Under the pieces are notes generated by a model. It made no database searches. It saw nothing but the letters and a program-made list of their open reading frames with translations, and was not told where the DNA came from. Positions 53,646-62,995 of a stretch of 64,000 nt of DNA are shown here, in pieces (the stretch's first letter is position 1; each line of letters starts with the position of its first letter). The stretch covers positions 45,178,441 to 45,242,440 of the forward strand of contig JAPTYO010000008.1 in assembly GCA_036873135.1 (NCBI GenBank). Direction: 5' to 3'. The position numbers and the translations under genes are program-made. Origin of the DNA: Clarkia xantiana subsp. parviflora (lineage: Eukaryota > Streptophyta > Magnoliopsida > Myrtales > Onagraceae).

Positions 53646-54739
53646 ACCCTTACTCATGGAGGGGCGAGATACGCCTACTACGGGGGCAACCTTAACACCA
53701 AGGGAAGAGGGCGAACTTTTAGTTTCCCCAAATGGAGCAACGCTCCAGCACATCCGAAGGAAGGGTCAACCCTTAACACGTGTCAATAGACTCCTTCGCT
53801 CGCAGCGGTAAGAAGAAAGCTTGTAAGCTTTTTCACCCTCACTTTTATGGGGAACAAATTGCAGGGTAAAGGTCAAGAGCTATACACACGCTCCAACGAA
53901 TGAAGGAAAAATGTTACACATGCCGAAGGTCGAGATTAATGGACAATGCTCACGATAGTACGAGGGAGGCGGAACGTTGTGTCCCATTGAGTGGCAGAGT
54001 TCCCACCCTCAAGTAAATGAGAGGTCTATGCTCTCACCTTTGCACTTATGCTCATATTCATGATTAACATCTACAGGTACATCAATGTCATCACTCATGC
54101 TTATACTCACAACCCATCCATACATACATGCATGTTCATGCTTGCACTCATATGCATGCTCACATACACACTCCCATGTGTTCAAACATTTAGACATCCA
54201 TGCGCATGGCCGCCATATATTCATGCATACATTCATGATTACAATCGCAGCATGTCTCCACTCACTCCCATCCTTATGTTCCTACTTGCATGTATGCTAG
54301 TACACATCCTCATATTCATGATATGTCCATGTTCACTCCTAGTTAACATCCTATAGGCATATTTTCTAGTATCCCATACTTAGAAAAATTTCGGACCAAA
54401 ATTGAAATTTTTCTTCACTTAGACTTATCCCGGCACGAAATTGAAGCATGAGTCACTTAGCCATATTCGTATTGTATCCCTATGCGAGCATGTATCTTTT
54501 GAGTATGCGCCTGTAGCAAAGACAGATTTATTACTCCCACCTCAGAGGGACGCGTGCTTAGGCACACGTCCGTGCTACTCTGACGTTTACAATTCCTCTA
54601 TCACATAAGGCAGGGGGCAGAGTCAGAGGCACGCATCCATGGGTAAGCAAGCGTTCAAACGAGAAGGTAAAACCCCGGTTTCAAATTGCGTGTGTCATAC
54701 CATCCTAAAATAGAGTCAATCAAGGGTTAGGCCATTGGT
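53646..54739. other. LARD-D region before the polypurine tract
   Basis: Contains irregular CATGCATG/CTCATATTCATG repeats (54045-54350), matching 8270-8640 of LARD-B in reverse. Ends with AAAATAGAGTCAATCAAGGG (54700-54725), also conserved before the tract in LARD-A and LARD-B. No gene. Confidence 0.55.
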
Positions 54740-54754
54740 TGACTCGGGGGCATG
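54740..54754 (+). promoter_or_regulatory. polypurine-tract region of LARD-D
   Basis: TGACTCGGGGGCATG immediately precedes the 3' LTR. LARD-A (3490-3504) and LARD-B (8064-8078, minus) have the same word. It is the likely plus-strand primer site. Confidence 0.75.
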
Positions 54755-55791
54755 TGATGGATATACGCCCAATTTGAACCCGTTGACTTCCGAACCGTTG
54801 TATTTTTATCGTCCCATTAATGATTGTAAATCGAAACTTCAACCCGAACACTTCGCGAGAACATCAACGGCTCGGACGAGGCCGAAGCGCCCGTCCGGCC
54901 GAGGCAAACTCACCTAGGTGAGGTTGGGTGGCCACACCCGACCTCCCCTAGGGGAGATCGGGTCAGCCAACCCGATCTCTCCTAGGAGAGATCGGGTCGG
55001 CCAACCCGATCTCTCCTAGGAGGGATGGGGTTGGCCAACCCCATCCTCCCTAGGGGGGGTTGGGTGCCCTCACCCAACCCCTACCCTTGGGGGTCGGATT
55101 TCTCTTCCCCCCAAGGGCCCCGGCACCATTTTTGGACTCCCATACTCGGCTTTCTCCGCCTACCTTCTCCGTATCCTAAGGTCTTAATTATGCGTTTAAA
55201 GATTAATTAACTGTGTTTAAAGGTTAACGATGTCATTAAGTCACCTTAATGACACCGTTGCCTATAAATACCCCACCTCCACAATTCATTTGGACATCTT
55301 GGCAAGTTGCACAATTTTGCTCTGACATCTCTCTAGCTTTATCTCTCTAAAACCGTACTGACTTAGGCATCGGAGAGGGTTCATCAGGCACCACCCCCCC
55401 CCCTCTGTGCCTGGTATTGCCCCTCTTGCAGGGTGGCAAGGAGAAGAGAACCAAGGAAGCAGAAGAGCATAGAGCAGTAGGACAAGCCCCAGGGGTAAGA
55501 AGTACAAGCCTCAGGAGGTCAGAAGGAGAGAAGGAAAGGAGGTCAGAAGGAGAGAAGGAAAGGAGGTCAGAAGGAGAGAAGGAAAGGAGGTCAGAAGGAG
55601 AGAAGAGAAGGACATATATCAGAACGACTACCCCAAGGGAGTATAAGGGCATGGATCAGAACGACTACCCCAAGGGAGTATAAGGGCATGGATCAGAACG
55701 ACTAGTCCTAGGAACACTGAACCCGACATTTCATTAGTGGGAGATAAATTCTAGATTGACGACCCGTTGACCTAGACTTTATAACCTAACA
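54755..55791 (+). repeat. 3' LTR of LARD-D (1037 bp)
   Basis: It differs from the 5' LTR by A at 55202 (G at 46284), loss of one 34-bp palindrome unit, gain of one 24-bp unit (four against three) and one extra C in the hairpin loop. TATAAATA 55263-55270. Confidence 0.95.
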
Positions 55792-55796
55792 GAGCC

Positions 55797-56210
55797 TATG
55801 TTAGGAGTTCATTATTTTGATAAATTGACGTTCTTGATTTTAAACATGTTGGCCGAAATTTTGAACAGTAAAAATTTAAAATTTCCAAAATTTATAATTG
55901 TTAGTGCCAAAATTTTCATGATGTTCTTAGTAAAATTTGATGTTCATGAAATTCAAGAAAAACGTGACTTTTATCAAAATCAAACATTGGATTGTAGATC
56001 TTAGTAAAATTTCATCTTGAAATTTGACCGCGTGTTTCAATTAGTGTTTCGGCCGAACCCAAAGGAAATTGATAGGTAAAATTTTTAATTCCTAGGCCCC
56101 AAGTTTGAATAATTCGGCTGAAATATACACATATATCATCGTTTACCATATTTTATTTTTTATTAAAAGGTGAAAATATATCTATAATTGGAAATATATG
56201 GATCGGTTCA
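55797..56210 (+). mobile_element. Copia-4, right part: leader fragment
   Basis: After the GAGCC copy (55792-55796) the copia leader continues with TATGTTAGGAGTTCATTATT, matching 59092 onward of Copia-5, until GGATCGGTTCA (56210), where the LTR of Tat-3 starts. GTTCA (56206-56210) is the candidate target copy for Tat-3. Confidence 0.88.
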
Positions 56211-56859
56211 TGATGGGTATACATCTGATTCGGGTTCATTTTATATATTCCGACTTCGTTTACATGTCAAACCCACCAACGGATTCAAATTATTTACCCG
56301 CGGGCTTAAAACGGTTCGGAATGCGCGCGTACGCGTTCCGGACCGAAGACTCGTCCGGATTGTCTAACAATCCGGACCACACCAGATTGTCATGATACCT
56401 CGGTGTAGTCCGGATTGTCCCCCTGGTGACGCGCAAACCCTTATGTACACACTACACGTGCGGGCCTTTCCGATGTCAACTTTACTCCCGTCCACGCCCG
56501 GTTCACGTTTTTCTACCAAACCGGCGTCGGATCATTCAAAACCGGGTTCAGGTTCAAGGTGCCCCTATTTAAGGGAACCTACCCAACCATTTCACAACTT
56601 AAGTTGACAAGGGAGCTCTGACTTCTCTCTAGCTTTCTCTCTCTAGATTCCAGATTTAAGCATCGGAAAGGGTTCATCGCACTCCACCCCCCCCCCCTTC
56701 CTCCGCGGGGTGTGCGATACTGCCCTATGTGCAGGTCTCAGGAAGAACGCGTGTACAGGACATTGTGCAGCGACCCGACGATCCGACCACCTGACTACCC
56801 GCCACACGCTCCGACATATATACCAGGACCCGACACACCATCAAGTCCGGGTCCCAACA
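56211..56859 (+). repeat. 5' LTR of Tat-3 (649 bp)
   Basis: TGATGGGTATACATCTG ... GGGTCCCAACA. U3 has an 11-bp inverted repeat at 56353-56377 (GTCCGGATTGT / ACAATCCGGAC), like that of LARD-A but with a different innermost pair. TATTTAAG near 56565; CT-rich block near 56610-56646; AGCATCGGAAAGGG at 56659; hairpin 56676-56718. Confidence 0.85.
56676..56718 (+). promoter_or_regulatory. conserved C-loop hairpin of the Tat-3 LTR
   Basis: Arms ATCGCAC (56676-56682) and GTGCGAT (56712-56718); further G-C pairs are possible inside; the loop carries a long C run. Followed by CTATGTGCAGG. Confidence 0.6.
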
Positions 56860-56862
56860 TTT

Positions 56863-56878
56863 TGGTGCCGTCTGCGAG
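56863..56878 (+). promoter_or_regulatory. primer binding site of Tat-3
   Basis: TGGTGCCGTCTGCGAG: two to three differences from the LARD-D site, in the same place after the LTR. Confidence 0.7.
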
Positions 56879-56896
56879 ATTTGAACGAACGAGAAC

Positions 56897-57478
56897 TTGC
56901 TTACCAGCAATAGCTACATGGAAAATACATACGTCGTACATGGTGGTTTCGGAGCCGGAGGCGAAACATCATACGCAAGGGAAGCATATGCATCCTACAC
57001 TGTACAACAGCCAGGCGGATACAAACAGGATGACGAACCCATGGAAGACGTCATATGCTTCTCAGCAAAACACATTGAGCATATAGTGTACCCACACGAC
57101 GATGCTTTGGTCATAACCATGGAAGTAGACAACATGGATATCAAATGTATATTAGTAGATGTAGGGAGCTCCCCCAGCATACTAACCAAGGAGATGGTCC
57201 TCGCCTTGGGAAAGAAAAAGAACATCAAGCAGATGCATTCACGACTTGTTGGCTTCATCGGCGACATCAAGTACCCGGTGGGAACAATCAAATTATTAGT
57301 CACTCCCGAAACTGGTGATAAACAACTACGCATGGAGATACCTTTCTTAGTAGTGGAAAAAACTAGATGCATACAATGGCATTCTAGGCTACACGACTAT
57401 GAACGCGTGGAGCATAATAGCCTCAACAACACATCAAAAGCTAAAATTCCCAACCAGCGTGGCAATCGGGAATGTTAA
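56897..57478 (+). pseudogene. pol: Tat-3 protease
   Basis: The frame reads VVHGGFGAGGETSYAREAYA, HPHDDALVITMEVDNMDIKC, then ILVDVGSSPSILT at the active-site position (Tat-1 has IDGGSS), then GFIGDIKYPVGTIKLLV. The first Gly after Asp is replaced, so activity is doubtful. The frame shifts after about 57370, and the remaining AWSIIASTTHQKLKFPTSVA is read in the next ORF. The segment starts within 40 bp of the primer site, which shows the gag deletion. Confidence 0.85.
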
Positions 57479-58476
57479 GGGGGACCGGCAGCTATCAAAG
57501 GAGTGTTACAACACAGCACTTCCGCACAACATCAAGGAGGATGATAGCGACATCCCTTCCGTTGACGAAGACCCCAGAAAAGAGCGCGCTCGTCCAACTC
57601 CATTGGATGAGTTGCGAGAAATAAAGGTAGATGAGCCAGATCGGATTGTCCGAATAGGTGCATCACTTTCGGAGGATGAGGTGATAGAAATCACGGCACT
57701 CTTAAGGGAGTATAAAGACCTATTCGCATGGTTCCCAAGCGATATGCATGGGATAAGCCCAGACGTGATTTCGCACACGCTCAATATCAAACCGGGTGTT
57801 CGATCCATTGCACAAAAACTACGACCACTCGGGGGCAGTAAAAAGGTCGTCGTCCGAGAAGAAGTAGGAAAGCTTTTAGAAGTTGGATTCATTGAAGAGG
57901 CAAGGTTCCAAACATGGGTCGCAAACCCTGTATTGGTACCAAAGCCAAGTGGCAAGCTGACGATGTGTATTGACTACAGGGACCTCAACAATGCATGCCC
58001 CAAGGATGCATATCCCTTACCAAGAATTGATCAATTGGTATGATTCCACTGCATGCCATGAATTGCTGACTAAATAGACGCATATTCAGGGTACAATCAA
58101 ATACCAATATTTCCGGAGGATGTACCGCACACTTCATTCTATCCAGACAACGACATATACAACTATAAAGTAATGTTGTTTGGACTAATCAACGCGGGTG
58201 CGACATACCAACGGATGGTGAACACTATATTCGGAGACTTAATTCGGAAAACGATGGAGGCATACATTGACGACATGGTCATAAAGTCAACTAAAAGATA
58301 CAACCATGCCGACGATATGTGCGCGACATTTCAAAGGATGCGCGAATTCCAAATTCGCCTAAACCCTGCAAAGTGCGCCTTTGGTGTACATTCAAGGAAG
58401 ATACTGGGATTCATGGTTAGCCAAAGAGGCATACAGGCAAACCCGGAAAAAGTTAAGGCAATTGAAGAGATGGCAT
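57399..58476 (+). pseudogene. pol: Tat-3 reverse transcriptase, N-terminal part
   Basis: 57399-58043 carries EYKDLFAWFPSDMHGISPDV, VGKLLEVGFIEEARFQTWVA and MCIDYRDLNNACPKDAYPLP. After an insertion/stop region (58044-58170), the next frame reads LFGLINAGATYQRMVNTIFG, MEAYIDDMVIKS (YIDD at the catalytic site instead of YVDD), then KCAFGVHSRKILGFMVSQRG. The frame ends where the LTR of Copia-5 begins. Confidence 0.9.
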
Positions 58477-59078
58477 TGTAAGCATATGGTAATGGGCACC
58501 GTAATTGGTAGCCCATAATATGTATAGTTCACCTAATGAATTTGGGTAAATGTCACAATAGGGTAATTGGGCTAGACCCAAATCCCAATTTACATGGGAG
58601 GCCTAAAATTGGGCCTCCCCGATTACATAGGCCGGCCAAAATTACTAGGTGGGGTAAAGTGGACTTTTGTCCACTTTACTCCTCCTATAAATAAGAGGTG
58701 TTAGGGGATTTTTAGGGTTAATCACAATTCCCTCACAAGAGAGTTTTAGAGAGAAAAACCCTCCCCCCTTAATACTTAGTTCGGCCGAACCATAGCACTT
58801 ACCAAGGGTGTGCCAAATTTCCTTCGAGCAAACTCTCCAGAGATCTGTCCCCGTGGCGATAATCGATCAGAGGCTTTGCTGTGGAGCTTGCACCACGTAT
58901 GGCTTCTCTAACAAGAACCTCTACGGTTCCCGACCGGAGGATCATGAACTCCCTCTTGAGAAGATCTTGGGTCTACGGATCATCTTAAATGTATGTGTGA
59001 AACTTCCGCTGCGTAATTCCGATTACTAGCATGTACCTTGTTTTAGTATCCGTAGTGATTACTCCCCGTAATCTAACA
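58477..59078 (+). repeat. 5' LTR of Copia-5 (602 bp)
   Basis: TGTAAGCATATGGTAATGGG ... CCGTAATCTAACA. Dyad TAAAGTGGAC / GTCCACTTTA (58655-58678, loop TTTT), then TATAAATA at 58686-58693. Confidence 0.92.
58655..58678 (+). promoter_or_regulatory. promoter-proximal dyad of the Copia-5 LTR
   Basis: 10-bp arms, one outer G-C pair possible as well, 7 nt before the TATA box. The outermost pair is T-A where Copia-1 and Copia-4 have C-G. Confidence 0.65.
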
Positions 59079-59079
59079 G

Positions 59080-59090
59080 TGTATCAGAGC
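59080..59090 (+). promoter_or_regulatory. primer binding site of Copia-5, one base deleted
   Basis: TGTATCAGAGC against the family's TGGTATCAGAGC; the loss of one G would weaken priming. Confidence 0.8.
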
Positions 59091-59653
59091 CTGTGTTAGG
59101 AGTTCATGATTTTGATAAATTGTTGTTATTGGAAGTTTTAAATTTTCAGACCGAAATTTTAAAGGAAGGATTTTAATTTTTCGAATTTTTACGCATAGGT
59201 TGGTCCGAAATTTTCATGATGTTCTTGGTAAAATTGATGTTAATGATTTTCAACAAAAGTGTAATATTTAACAAAATAAAAAATTGGATTGTTGATCTTA
59301 TTAAAATTTAATCTTGAAATTTGACCACTTGTTCCTAATTTGGTGTTTGTGCCGAAATTTTTATTGATTTTCAAGGTAAAAATTTTAATTTATTGGTCAC
59401 CAAGTAACCAAATTTCGGCACACACATATTGTTTACCATATTTTAATTTTTTAATTAAGGTAACAATATATCTATAATTAGGAACATTAGGATAGATTCA
59501 CAATAATATATAGAAATATATATATATCACTATCAATATATCTAAATATTTAATAGGGTTAAATATATTATTGATTTATTTTATTGCCTGAAAGATTGAG
59601 AAAATATATTGTCAGTATATTTGTTACCTTATTAAGATATTGACAATAAATAA

Positions 59654-59698
<45 letters not shown>

Positions 59699-61100
59699 GG
59701 ATTGATTTAATCTTATAGATAGAATCTTAGCAATAAATATATATATATATAATTATTTTTGTACTTTAAAACCCTACTTGGGCCACAAGTAAACATTTCG
59801 GCCCAACCTTTAAAATTTAAATTATTGGGCCGCTCCAATATATTAAACCGGGACGGATTTAAATTGAACCGAGTTTTCTCAATCGGTTCGAACCAGGGTA
59901 ATTAAGTGGATCAAACCGAACCGTTTTTGAGTGTTGAACCGAACCAAACCCTATTTTATTGGACCGGTTCAGACCGAACCAAATTTTAAATTTTAAAACC
60001 GGGCTGAACCGAACCAGATTTTCCAGACCGAACCGAACCGGATTTGCCGGACCGGGCCGAACCGGATTTTCTGAACTGGACCGAACCGGACCAAACCGAA
60101 CCGAATATGACTGAACCGAAATGATTTTCAAAACCGAATTCAAGTCAATCAAATTAAATAGGGTGGTCAAGTTTTAAAATCCAATTGTTTTTTAACCTCT
60201 AAATGGACTACACAGTGCTCATATGGTTGCTAACCTTTATGCCTTGTTTCTGGGGATGGATCTCAGAGATACATGTTTTTGGGACTGGATTAATTAGAGG
60301 GCTGAATTGCAATTGTTTATTATTCAATATATATTAATGCACGATTAGAAATGTTGTCTTGACATAGTCAAGCTAGCTGGACATTGCATGTTGTGGGCGG
60401 AGCCCTAGTTAAATATATGGAATGCGCACTAGGATATACATGCTGTGATGGTTGTAAATTCCTAGGATTCATGTCTAGAATGTTGCGTAATTGAATATAA
60501 GCATGAATTGAAAATCAGCCCCTAATGTTTAAAATTAATTTAAAACCGAAAACCAGTCGCCAAATATGTATGATTGTTGTGGAATTTTCATGTTTGACAT
60601 GTATGCTAGAATGTTGAGGATGTAGTTGCATTTGATAATTTACATGGAAGTAGAATTATATATGCAAGCATGAGTTCCTCGGAGCATTAGACGCATGACG
60701 CGTAAGCATGAGTGTGATTTGTTTGATGAATGTTACTTGCGTATGATAATTTACGTGTTTAGTAGGATTATATATGCATGAGTAAATTCATCGGAACGTT
60801 TTCCAAAATACAAAAGGGCTTTGGGAAAGCCAAGATCGTGTATGCTTGTTTTTAAATTCCGATTCCGGTAATTTGCGATTAAAACCATTTTAAAAGACTG
60901 GTCTATTGGATTAAAAACGGCGATAATGTGAACTCTTTCACAACCATCTTCCATTGGTTTACTGGTGGTCGGTTGGTTTAGATGACTTAGGAATCATTAT
61001 TTGTCGGATTCAATCTTAATAGATATTTGATGTATGCAATTCTTTCTCAAAATGTTATTGTCAATCTAATTTTTTCATAACCATCAATGTGTTAGTTTTC
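59091..61100 (+). other. leader region of Copia-5, non-coding
   Basis: Matches the Copia-3 leader. Contains (TA)n at 59658-59695 and the AACCGRA word field (59870-60130). No credible frame. Confidence 0.7.
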
Positions 61101-61733
61101 ATGGCTGACCCGGTACAGTTCTACGAGCCATGCAATTTGGACGGCATGGATTACGATGCATGAAGAGATAATGTTATGGATCTTTTGATCGCTGCGGATC
61201 CTGACGATCAGGTCAATTCGGCGGCGGATAGACTGAGCTTGTACGAATACAAAAACCCACATGAAAGCAACAACAAGAAAAGGTTGAGGAAGGATCGAAA
61301 TGCACGAAAGTTGATCCTCTCGCGGCTGTCAACTGAAGTAGAAGAAGAGTTTACACAACCCAGAGCATTGCATCTTTGGTGTGCCATATACCTTCTCTTC
61401 GGTAAGGGTAAGGCTGCCGAAGCTAGAGCCTTAATGGCGGAATACATTAGTATTCTATGCAGTGATGACGGCATAATAACCTATCATGATCTCGCTGATG
61501 AGTTGGACGTATGGACTCGGGCTCAGAAGGTAATGAGAATGTTTCCTCTTTCATGGTTTGTTAACGAGAAAGGCCTAACGCGTTTGATCAAATCGATCAA
61601 GACGACGATAGAACTATTCGAAACAGATGAGAAAGAAGGAAATTTTCCAAAAGAGCCCGGGGCATTCGATGAAAAATTCATCGGTATGCTGAAATGCTTG
61701 GCAACCCCCAGCAAAAAGAAGTCTAAACGATGA
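61101..61733 (+). pseudogene. gag: Copia-5 Gag with one nonsense codon
   Basis: ATG at 61101 begins MADPVQFYEPCNLDGMDYDA, TGA at 61161, then 190 uninterrupted codons in the same frame. The stop stands where copia Gags have the Trp of the N-Y-x-x-W start motif, so one G-to-A change explains it. Later blocks (RNARKLILSRLSTEVEEEF, ALHLWCAIYLLFGKGKAAEA, VWTRAQKVMRMFPLSWFV) follow the copia Gag helical core. The C-terminus is Lys-rich (SKKKSKR) with no zinc knuckle. It is far better preserved than the gag of Copia-3. Confidence 0.8.
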
Positions 61734-62995
61734 TCCGGTGCTTCACTCACCATGATATTGGTTCCTTTATGGTACATTTCGGTTAAGACATCTAGTCCAT
61801 CAAGCCTCTTCATGACTGCTTTGAGCTTGAGATCTGAGACCCCAGTATTGTTCGATGTTGGTTTTTCTATTTGTTTAATTTATGAATTTGGAATACATTA
61901 TTTCAGTTTTCATTGAATAAAGCAGTTACCTTTCGATCGAAAAGTGTTCTGCTTATCAAGATTAATCGACTCGGTTAAAAACGGGATCGATCTGAAATAA
62001 GTAAATAACCAAAACAAATTTGATTTCATAAATGACAGAATCAAGCACATCCATACATTTCCTCATACATCTAAGTCTATGAACTAGATCATGCCATTAA
62101 ATCCATTGATTGTGTCGTTCTAAGAATTAACCGATTAAAACTCTTTCTTTATTATTATTAATCCATTGAATAAAATAAATTGTAATCATGTGCGAAACTG
62201 ATTGGATTAAATAATATTAAATTCAGACGTGAAACGATTTGACTGAAGGTTAAACTAGGGTAAATTGCGCCTCGCTCAAGTGGACCTCGAAAGAGGAACA
62301 CATCGTTTCAAAGTATGAATTTAATACAAAAGTGTTTAAAATGATGATGTGCTGAATTTTCGTTTGCATTCCTTCGGAAATAACTTATTGATAACGTTTA
62401 CATCGGTAGGAAGTAGGCTCCGAAAGCTACTACGACCATGTAAAAGTATCAACTGACGCATAAGGTGAAAACCTAAAATTCTCAGATTGGAGATGGGATA
62501 AAATCTCTGAAATAAGTTAGCAAACGAAGAAGGATGAAGTCGGTAAAATCATTTTCCTTCTGTATGCCTTGAACGATAAGTTAGGCTAAGGATTCAAATC
62601 AAATAACACACTTCTAAAGGCATAGTTCGTAAACATTAATTTTGTAGTCATTTATTCACACGTTCCCTATGGGATGATGAGAAAATGATTCACATTAATG
62701 TAAAACTATGTTCCATTATAATCGGTAAGACACGCCGCCATAAAAGCTGAAGAATGATAATGAGCTACTCATATCATAATGCGGCATTAATTTGAGTATT
62801 AACACGTATTTAGGACAAGAGTATGTAACTACTCTTTGAAAATACATGTTTACAACTTAAAAGACATGGTACCGTGGTCGAACAAGTGACTTTACATACT
62901 TGAGGACGAATTTTCCGATGCATAAACATGAGCCTTAATCAGACAGAAGATGATATTACTCACATCAGGTCCCACTTAATTCGAGTGGGAGAGAT
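61734..62995 (+). other. decayed protease/integrase region of Copia-5
   Basis: No protease or integrase motif is readable. 62240-62990 lines up with 33560-34330 (Copia-3) and the reverse of 16400-17000 (Copia-1). Confidence 0.55.

Larger units (their letters stand above)
45803..55791 (+). mobile_element. LARD-D: complete, young non-autonomous Tat-type element
   Basis: 5' LTR 45803-46848, primer site, 7.9-kb internal region, polypurine tract, 3' LTR 54755-55791, flanked by GAGCC on both sides (45798-45802 and 55792-55796). The LTRs differ by one substitution plus three repeat-number changes. There is no protease, RT or integrase; a gag-like N-terminal frame with one stop and an antisense-ORF remnant remain. 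It must have moved using proteins from another Tat element. It split Copia-4 right after its primer site. Confidence 0.95.
56211..58476 (+). mobile_element. Tat-3: Tat-type element with gag deleted
   Basis: LTR, primer site, then directly protease and RT; gag (normally 1.5-2 kb) is missing. At 58476 it is interrupted by Copia-5 in the RT thumb region. Expected to continue beyond the right edge after Copia-5. Confidence 0.85.

Noticed and set aside
61176..61733. 185-codon ORF as a host gene
   Set aside because: It continues in frame upstream to an ATG at 61101, sits at the gag position of Copia-5 and has the copia Gag layout.
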